From Stramenopiles sp. TOSAG23-2 (lineage: Eukaryota > Sar): a stretch of DNA of 13,191 nucleotides. Position 1 is the first letter of the stretch, and each line of letters starts with the position of its first letter. Under the pieces are notes generated by a model. The model saw only the letters and a program-made list of their open reading frames with translations, searched no databases and had not been told where the DNA came from. The translations under genes were made by a program, and so were the position numbers. Shown here piece by piece: positions 7,758-13,191 of the stretch. The stretch is from assembly GCA_900128395.1 (NCBI GenBank), contig LT649817.1, positions 1-13,191 of the forward strand, in the 5' to 3' direction.

Positions 7758-8261
7758 TTATCTAATTTTAGCCTTCGTATCTTCGTCAGTATTTCGTTTA
7801 TGTACAAATATTAAATGGTATCCATATGGGGTTTTCACAGGGCCTTGAACCGTGCCAATGTCACATTCCCAGCATATTCTATCGAACGGATCTACCATAG
7901 TACCTGGTCCGAGTGTACCTAACATTCCCATCTTATCAGCGCTTGTGCATTCCGATATTTTTTCTGCTGTCATTGCAAATAAATCTGCAAGATCTTGCTC
8001 TGTTTTTGCTTCTTTTGCCGATTCTAACAAAGCTCTTTTTACTCGTTTTGCTTTCTTCTCATCGCTTAATAAAATATGTGACACCGTATAACTATTCCTA
8101 TTTGCCCTCATCCATAGAAAAACCACTAAAAACATCAATATAAAATGATATATACGAAAAGGACCAATTACTGCTGTAACTAACGTGCTATAAATAATTT
8201 CAATTATCCCTGAAAAGTCAACGATACTCGTACCTTCCACTCTTAGCAAGAAATTACTCAT
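7758..8261 (-). CDS. Membrane-anchored parvulin-type peptidyl-prolyl cis-trans isomerase
   Basis: This 167-residue protein has a hydrophobic N-terminal region (about 16-51) containing one or two membrane helices, then a compact parvulin/rotamase domain (about 57-156). It would catalyse cis-trans isomerisation of prolyl bonds in membrane-proximal clients. Active-site residues align with Pin1: His62 (SHILL), Cys105 (SECTSA), Leu114, Met122 and Phe126 in the GxMVxPFD block, and His149 (PYGYHL). Pin1's phosphate-binding basic loop and WW domain are absent, so phospho-specificity is not expected. Pin1's Ser154 position is Tyr146. The usual GG.LG before the Met loop reads MGMLG. An in-frame TGA two codons upstream fixes the ATG. 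The single-pass anchor with a bare catalytic domain is suited to an ER or organelle membrane, which is inference. No cleavable signal is clear. Confidence 0.82.
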   Translation of the reverse strand: MSNFLLRVEGTSIVDFSGIIEIIYSTLVTAVIGPFRIYHFILMFLVVFLWMRANRNSYTVSHILLSDEKKAKRVKRALLESAKEAKTEQDLADLFAMTAEKISECTSADKMGMLGTLGPGTMVDPFDRICWECDIGTVQGPVKTPYGYHLIFVHKRNTDEDTKAKIR

Positions 8262-8483
8262 GATTCAATATCTGAAACAAATATATATATATATATACAA
8301 CGATCTAATCTATGTGTATCAACAATGTTAAATGCAGATGTGGGAAATGGTCGCTGTTTTCCTTTGCTCTCCGTGTTATGTGTGCGTGTGTGTGTGTTCC
8401 GACGTAAACAAAATGAGATGCTTTACAGGCTATATTTTACAATTTAAATACTATTTATAATTTAAATTCTTCTTGCCAGATCA

Positions 8484-8508
8484 TTGCATGCCTTATTATG
8501 GCATGCAA
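8484..8508. repeat. Perfect 9-base-pair hairpin
   Basis: The arms ttgcatgcc (8484-8492) and ggcatgcaa (8500-8508) are exact reverse complements around the 7-base loop ttattat. The arms contain gcatgc. The structure is about 220 bases upstream of the parvulin ATG and could be a paired transcription-factor site or a hairpin. No downstream T-run on either strand supports a terminator-like reading. Confidence 0.6.
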
Positions 8509-8810
8509 ATCGTAACCCACACCCCACACATCATTATCCCACATCATCTGAATTATAATTACAATACAATAATATTACCTGTAATAAAAACTTTAATACG
8601 GCTTGCTAAAATGAATGATGAAAATCAACAAAAAATACTACGCTTCAGCGGGTCAAATAATTATTATTATATTTTTTTTTAAGGGTGGAACCTGACCAGC
8701 AAACTAGCAAACTACAAATCTACTGAGTATATGAAAAGGACGATATTAAGTATAAATATGGTAGGAAATGAAAAATAGAAAACCTGGCAGAAAAACACAA
8801 TTTTCATAAA

Positions 8811-8887
8811 TGTTGAAAGGCATGTTTTGTTTTTGTTGTAAGAGATTTAAGTGTTGAAAGGCCTGTTTTTGTTATAAGAGATTTAAG
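8811..8887. repeat. Tandem duplication, two diverged copies (41 and 36 bases)
   Basis: Copy one (8811-8851) and copy two (8852-8887) both begin with tgttgaaagg and end with agagatttaag. They differ by single substitutions and a short indel in the T/G-rich middle. The copies are directly adjacent. The pair lies immediately before the EEP-domain relic and may mark an old insertion or slippage event. Confidence 0.75.
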
Positions 8888-8891
8888 TACC

Positions 8892-9276
8892 TTAAAAAAA
8901 AGTTTTATACATATACAACTCCAGCATAAAATAATTGAAAGTCCAACCTACAACAGCCAAAACATAATCCAGCCTGCTAGTCTTAATACTAACTCCAGAC
9001 CTTGCCATGCGAGTCCAAGTGCTTCGAGATACATTGGCTGTGTCACTGACAATCCTATACCCCGGAAACCGCACCCGCATCTCTGCCAAATTGGCATTGA
9101 AATCACCCCCCACAATTGTCCTTGAATTATCACGCAGAGTTTCCAATATACTACTACGTGCCACTAGAAAATTCCCATTGCCACGAGCACGGAATTGGCC
9201 AGTAAACATTGACTACTGCGAATTCCTTCAGTGCGTTAGGGTTAGAGTTGTGTAAAAATTTGATGCCAGAAATCTG
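8892..9276 (-). pseudogene. Broken endonuclease/exonuclease/phosphatase (EEP) domain, possibly a retroelement relic
   Basis: On the minus strand, one frame reads KEFAVVNVYWP (about 9231-9199, open from about 9276). The adjacent frame (9209-8892) carries the continuation, FLVARSSILETLRD, the hallmark TIVGGDFNAN, STW, and SRLDYVLA. These are the NVYxP, GDFN and RxDY blocks of the EEP nuclease fold, in the correct order but in two frames, so a frameshift lies at about 9185-9205. The first frame hits TAG soon after, and the second is closed upstream by TAG. The final SDH block is missing, the N-terminal part of the domain is absent, and no reverse transcriptase is seen. EEP domains occur in LINE retrotransposons and in cellular nucleases. 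The source is therefore uncertain, although decay in an intergenic region favours a retroelement. Confidence 0.6.
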
Positions 9277-9590
9277 CTATCCCTAATTTCTGAAAACAGG
9301 AAATGTCAAAATTATTGCCAATTGATAGGGAAAATGGTATACTAGTGGAGCCTAAGTTTAAAAAGGTATTTTTCAATGTTTTCCCTTTGTTTTCTTTTAA
9401 TGAAATGAAAAATCCATTAGCAAAACAATGAAATATAAGATTTTATGTCAAGATATTTTATGATTTTAATGCAATTTGATTGGAAAATATGCACATTCCA
9501 TTTGCATTAGTGATAATTTTTACTCTCTGATGATAATAACCATGTTTGATAATATTACAAAGTATGTTGGTATATTTCATACCCACACTT
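9277..9590. other. AT-rich 3' flank of the CAND1 gene
   Basis: The stretch follows the CAND1 stop codon on the minus strand and should contain its 3' untranslated region. It is low-complexity and AT-rich. I recognise no gene, repeat family or RNA, and no continuation of the EEP relic. Confidence 0.45.
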
Positions 9591-12500
9591 TTACTTTTTA
9601 GAATAAGAATTCCCCCCGTCACGATCAGATCGTATAATTCGTAACATTGAATTCAAATGATCTTTTCTTTTGATCACTTCCATCATACCATTGAATGTTC
9701 GGCTTTGTTTCATATCATTAAGTTGAGAAAGAGCATCAATTGCACGTAAAGCAGAGCGAATAACATCATTGCGTCGTTCAACCTCTGTTCCAACTTGACC
9801 ATCCTTCACTTTCTTGTTTAAAGTTTTTTCCAGGGCTGATTTCAAATAACTATCAAATGCCCCTACAATTGCACTTGGAACGGATATGGACATTTTAACA
9901 AGAATTTGATGACACAACATTTGTACGTCGTTGACATCGCCTAAGCCCTTTTTAAGGGGCTCGAAAAATGCACCTAAATCAACTTTCGCTACCAAGATAT
10001 CCAAAATCGTACCCATACAAGTGAATGCAGCTTTTCGTAAAGGTAAACCATCGTCCACTTTATGTTTGAAGGGCCCAAGGTCAACAACTCGTTTTAGAGC
10101 ATCGTTAACTGCCATCTCCCTGTATAACAGAGGCAAAATTTCGCCAATGCGAGAGGACATGATATTTGCATGATGATGAACAATAGAATTTAAAGTCAAT
10201 AAAGATGCTCGTCTTACATTCAAATCTTCATCACTTAATAAATCTAAGAATGGATTTAAATTCTTTTCAACTAGTCCAATAACGGCACTTGATTGCGTTG
10301 TCAACATATGTCTTACGGAAGTAGCAGAAGTCCATCTAGAACATACATTGCTGGATTTGCCCAACGACACAATCTCGGAAACAACTGCACCAGAACAGCT
10401 TTCATCGAAGGAACCAATTTTACCTAAACATTCAGCGACAATAACTCGTACTATCTCTTCCTCGCTTCGGGAATTCTCTAAAAGCAACGGCAACACTTCC
10501 TTTAAATACGATACAAAATCTCCTTCGACATCATCACTGCAATATCGGAAAACAATTTCCCTCAGGGTCACTAAAAACTGATATTTCAAATCATCATTTG
10601 TTCGTAATGCATTTAAAACCTGCGGTAAAAACTTTTCCATATTCCCAACAGTGATGCTACCTAGTGCATACGCAGCGGCTGCGCGTATTTCTTCAACGTT
10701 GCTTTGCAACATGTTTGAAATAGAACTATAGATATGGTCATGCCTTGACAAGTCGCATTGATATCCAACTTCACCTAAACTGTATAATGCTAATTGACAT
10801 TTTACTTTTTGCAAACTTTTACCACCAATATCTTTTAAGAAAATCTCGACAGTCTTTCCACGACGTGCATCTGATGTTGCCATGCATAAAACAGCAATAC
10901 ACTGTGCAACCGACTGCAATGTTTGACGTGGCGAATCCTCGTTTTTAATAACTGGTTCGATCAACAAAGCATTCAATTCTTCAAATGTCATACCTGGAAC
11001 TTCCAAAACAACAAGCTCAGCTAACAATGTTGATAATGACCTCAACGCTAATCCTTGTGTCAATGGACTTGCAGATAATTCTACTGCAGATGCTAAAACA
11101 TATTTTTGAACATACTTTGAATTCTCCCCATTAATACGCAAAGCGTTCGTAGCCAATTGTAATGATAAATAACTCAAATGCAAATCAGATGGTCGTATAA
11201 GCGCCGACGTTTCTGACAACATTGTATCAAATAAGTCAGCTGATATGTGCTTGCCTTTTGCATTGATTAACGCATCTAAAGCAACCAATGACGATTGTCT
11301 TAAGACACGCAAGGTTTGTCTCAAAAATGCAGATAGTTCCATAATGATCTTATCAAGGACTTTGTCAAATTCAATGTCTAATGGGGAATTAGCAATCTTC
11401 GTTACTGTTTTCAAAGCTGCCATACGGGTAACCTCATTTTGCAAACGTTCTACTAAAATAGAAAAGACGTCATTCTGTGTGCACTCATCAACACATTTAT
11501 CACCTACTCTGGCAATAATATCACCCATTGCTATAATAGAACATTCTTTGATTTCTTGATCGATATCGTTTTCTGCAAATCGCTTAAATGCAGCATGGAA
11601 TAAGGTATTAACGAAACCATCATTTTCAATGCCAGCTTCATCCAAAAATTCCGTCCCATCCCTTGACAGGGGTTTTAAACTTTGTGCAAAGACAGAGACA
11701 ACTCTCAATGCCTCTGCAATAATCTTATACCACTCCTCATTCACACATGGTGCTACTGCATCTACCAAAGCAGACATTTCCTTGCGCACTACTTCATGCG
11801 GTATTTCCTGTGCGCTTAAACGTAGAAAAACTAATGCTTGCAATTTCAATGTCCCATTCCTATCTTTCAAAGCTGAGACTATATCATTGATCAAAGATGG
11901 AAAATATTGTGCCAATTCACTTTTGGTCGCAATAGCTAACTGTTGCAACATCGTAAATAATGCAATCCTTACCTTAGTACTAGTTTTTTTATTCTTTAAA
12001 AGTTTACTCGTTTCACGTATAACTTCATCCATCTCATTTGCCGCTCTCATTTCATTGCTTTGTAAACGTCTTATGCCTGGTGAGGTCATACCACTACGAG
12101 TCAATAATTTACTTTCAGCATCTGATTTATTTTTCGATACCAATATTGTAGCACGCAGTAGATCTTCGTAACAGTTTACGATATCTAATTTTACACTGTC
12201 TTCACGTTCTTTAAAACGCGCAATTAAAGCAGAAGAGCAATTATCGTAAAAGTCGCCTAATAATTCAGGCCTGGACATAATAAACGCCCTGACAACTTTG
12301 ACTGCTGCACGACGAACTTTCCAGCTGGTATCATCATCATCATCGCTATACTCCCCTTCTGAATATTCATCGTCACTGTAATCATCCATTTCTTCATCGT
12401 CGCTATCATCGTAATTATAATTTGGGTCGTATTCAATAAATTTCATACACGTATTCAACAAATCATTACGGAATGGCGAAACTTCTTGTGGACATCTCAT

Positions 12501-13191
12501 AGCAAAGGATTCAAATGCATGCAAAATGTTTTCGCGTAACTCAACTTTTTCATCTTCTTGGTCCTCATCTTCATCTTCTCCCGGATCCCCAAGATAGCGC
12601 AAAAATAATGGAATAATTCTTACTAGATGTGTCCCCAAACGATAACCTACAGTTCTGCTGATCATACCGACGGTTTGTATCAAAATTCTAACGCTTTGAC
12701 CGTCTCGTGGCGAGGCTATATATTGCAATAACGTCTCCATCAAACGGTTCAATAAGCTATCTGCTAATACGACTGCTAACGAGCCTACACACGCAGTCGA
12801 TCGCTTGCAAATAGATATCTTTTTGCTTGACAATTGATTGAGGATTAAGCCCATAACGCTTTCGTGTTGATTATCCATTTCAACACCAAAACGGTTTATT
12901 AAATCTTTCATCACTTCCAAACATTCCTCACGTACTCGTTCACTTTCTGATTTATCAGTCTGAATTCCACGAATTAGCTGCGGTGTTAATTCGTTCGCAA
13001 CTGTGGGGCCCATAACATCCGGCACACTAGATACAGCAGTTTTTAAACCAATAGAATAAATATCTTTGAGCTCATCCTTGCCATCCAGCAATGCTTTGCA
13101 TAAACGAGTGCAAATATCTTTTAGCTGTGTTTCCTGTACGCGACCTGTTAGTTCTCCAATGCATTTAATCGCGACGGCTTGGACATCTATG
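9591..13191 (-). CDS. CAND1: CAND1, cullin-associated NEDD8-dissociated protein (5' end beyond the window)
   Basis: The 1199 visible residues form an all-helical HEAT-repeat protein matching CAND1, which wraps around unneddylated cullin-RBX1 and exchanges substrate receptors of SCF-type ubiquitin ligases in cytosol and nucleus. Landmarks in order are DVQAVAIKCIGELTGRV at the edge (about human residue 58), LKDIYSIGLKTAV, HAFESFAMRCPQEV, the signature YDPNYNYDD plus a long acidic run ending in SWKVRRAAVK (about 12312-12431), ALIARFKEREDSVK, and near the end LGPFKHKVDDGLPLRKAAF. The last belongs to the C-terminal cullin-binding HEAT repeats. The frame is open past the window edge; the codon at 13091 is TTG (Leu) and not a start, so roughly the first 55-60 residues are missing. 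No introns over 3.6 kb. An extra acidic loop is present at about 12540-12581. Identity is very secure. Confidence 0.96.
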   Translation of the reverse strand, partial: IDVQAVAIKCIGELTGRVQETQLKDICTRLCKALLDGKDELKDIYSIGLKTAVSSVPDVMGPTVANELTPQLIRGIQTDKSESERVREECLEVMKDLINRFGVEMDNQHESVMGLILNQLSSKKISICKRSTACVGSLAVVLADSLLNRLMETLLQYIASPRDGQSVRILIQTVGMISRTVGYRLGTHLVRIIPLFLRYLGDPGEDEDEDQEDEKVELRENILHAFESFAMRCPQEVSPFRNDLLNTCMKFIEYDPNYNYDDSDDEEMDDYSDDEYSEGEYSDDDDDTSWKVRRAAVKVVRAFIMSRPELLGDFYDNCSSALIARFKEREDSVKLDIVNCYEDLLRATILVSKNKSDAESKLLTRSGMTSPGIRRLQSNEMRAANEMDEVIRETSKLLKNKKTSTKVRIALFTMLQQLAIATKSELAQYFPSLINDIVSALKDRNGTLKLQALVFLRLSAQEIPHEVVRKEMSALVDAVAPCVNEEWYKIIAEALRVVSVFAQSLKPLSRDGTEFLDEAGIENDGFVNTLFHAAFKRFAENDIDQEIKECSIIAMGDIIARVGDKCVDECTQNDVFSILVERLQNEVTRMAALKTVTKIANSPLDIEFDKVLDKIIMELSAFLRQTLRVLRQSSLVALDALINAKGKHISADLFDTMLSETSALIRPSDLHLSYLSLQLATNALRINGENSKYVQKYVLASAVELSASPLTQGLALRSLSTLLAELVVLEVPGMTFEELNALLIEPVIKNEDSPRQTLQSVAQCIAVLCMATSDARRGKTVEIFLKDIGGKSLQKVKCQLALYSLGEVGYQCDLSRHDHIYSSISNMLQSNVEEIRAAAAYALGSITVGNMEKFLPQVLNALRTNDDLKYQFLVTLREIVFRYCSDDVEGDFVSYLKEVLPLLLENSRSEEEIVRVIVAECLGKIGSFDESCSGAVVSEIVSLGKSSNVCSRWTSATSVRHMLTTQSSAVIGLVEKNLNPFLDLLSDEDLNVRRASLLTLNSIVHHHANIMSSRIGEILPLLYREMAVNDALKRVVDLGPFKHKVDDGLPLRKAAFTCMGTILDILVAKVDLGAFFEPLKKGLGDVNDVQMLCHQILVKMSISVPSAIVGAFDSYLKSALEKTLNKKVKDGQVGTEVERRNDVIRSALRAIDALSQLNDMKQSRTFNGMMEVIKRKDHLNSMLRIIRSDRDGGNSYSKK

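Larger units (their letters stand above)
8262..8891. other. Spacer with microsatellites, upstream of the parvulin gene
   Basis: Just upstream of the parvulin ATG lies an (AT)n run (about 8280-8297). Further on are a (GT)n-like run (about 8381-8399), a perfect hairpin (8484-8508) and a tandem duplication (8811-8887). The parvulin promoter must lie here. No supported coding frame was found; the open frame on the plus strand near 8473-8682 has no ATG at its boundary and no recognisable protein features. Confidence 0.5.

Noticed and set aside
4864-8261. Operon or gene-cluster link between the fusion protein and the parvulin gene
   Set aside because: They are co-oriented but 524 bases apart with AT-rich spacer typical of separate eukaryotic transcription units, and their roles do not obviously connect.
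8266-8297. Possible 3' splice site just before the parvulin ATG (minus strand, tttgtttcag after an AT run)
   Set aside because: An in-frame TGA lies between it and the ATG, so it could only concern a leader intron; no matching donor could be assigned with confidence.
8473-8682. Plus-strand 69-residue open frame
   Set aside because: It begins at TTG, spans the hairpin, is low in complexity and shows no domain or homology signal.
9235-9246. Telomere-like ttagggttag
   Set aside because: Fewer than two repeat units, and it falls within the translated part of the EEP relic; chance is sufficient.
13089-13091. Apparent start of the CAND1 reading frame
   Set aside because: The codon is TTG, the frame stays open to the window edge, and the upstream translation (AVAIKCIGELTGRV) matches CAND1, so the gene continues beyond the window.

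Overview
The window looks like nuclear DNA of an AT-rich, intron-poor eukaryote. All four protein genes belong to eukaryotic or mainly eukaryotic families (GIGYF-type GYF protein, TMCO4/DUF726 membrane hydrolase, membrane-tethered parvulin, CAND1). They use the standard code, are each uninterrupted by introns in the visible part, and are separated by long, very AT-rich spacers without operon-like spacing. The style of the proteins suggests a microbial eukaryote, perhaps a stramenopile (diatom-like) alga. That placement is inference and is weak.

Layout. 1-1318: no gene; a GC-rich palindromic island near the left edge, a long imperfect inverted repeat around 991-1072, then the promoter/leader of the first gene. 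1319-4426 (+): GIGYF-like translational repressor, with a 4E-binding-type motif, GYF domain, polyQ and three EIQ-type repeats. 4427-4863: short convergent 3' spacer. 4864-7233 (-): DUF726/TMCO4-like membrane alpha/beta-hydrolase carrying a C-terminal YqfB/ASCH domain, the enzyme fold of bacterial N4-acetylcytidine amidohydrolase. 7234-7757: AT-rich spacer. 7758-8261 (-): small parvulin-type prolyl isomerase with an N-terminal membrane anchor. 8262-9590: spacer with microsatellites, a perfect hairpin, a tandem duplication and a frameshifted endonuclease/exonuclease/phosphatase (EEP) relic. 9591-13191 (-): CAND1, open through the right edge, so its N terminus lies outside the window.

The main discovery candidate is the DUF726-YqfB fusion. 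A bacterial-style ac4C-nucleoside hydrolase domain, with Lys, Thr and Glu at the positions of the E. coli catalytic residues, is joined in one open frame to a eukaryotic membrane hydrolase. If both halves are active, acetylated-nucleoside turnover would be tethered to a membrane.

No pathway joins the four genes. Their themes are separate: translation repression (GIGYF), membrane lipid or trafficking plus modified-nucleoside hydrolysis (fusion), protein folding at a membrane (parvulin) and ubiquitin-ligase exchange (CAND1). Their adjacency looks incidental, as expected in a eukaryotic genome.
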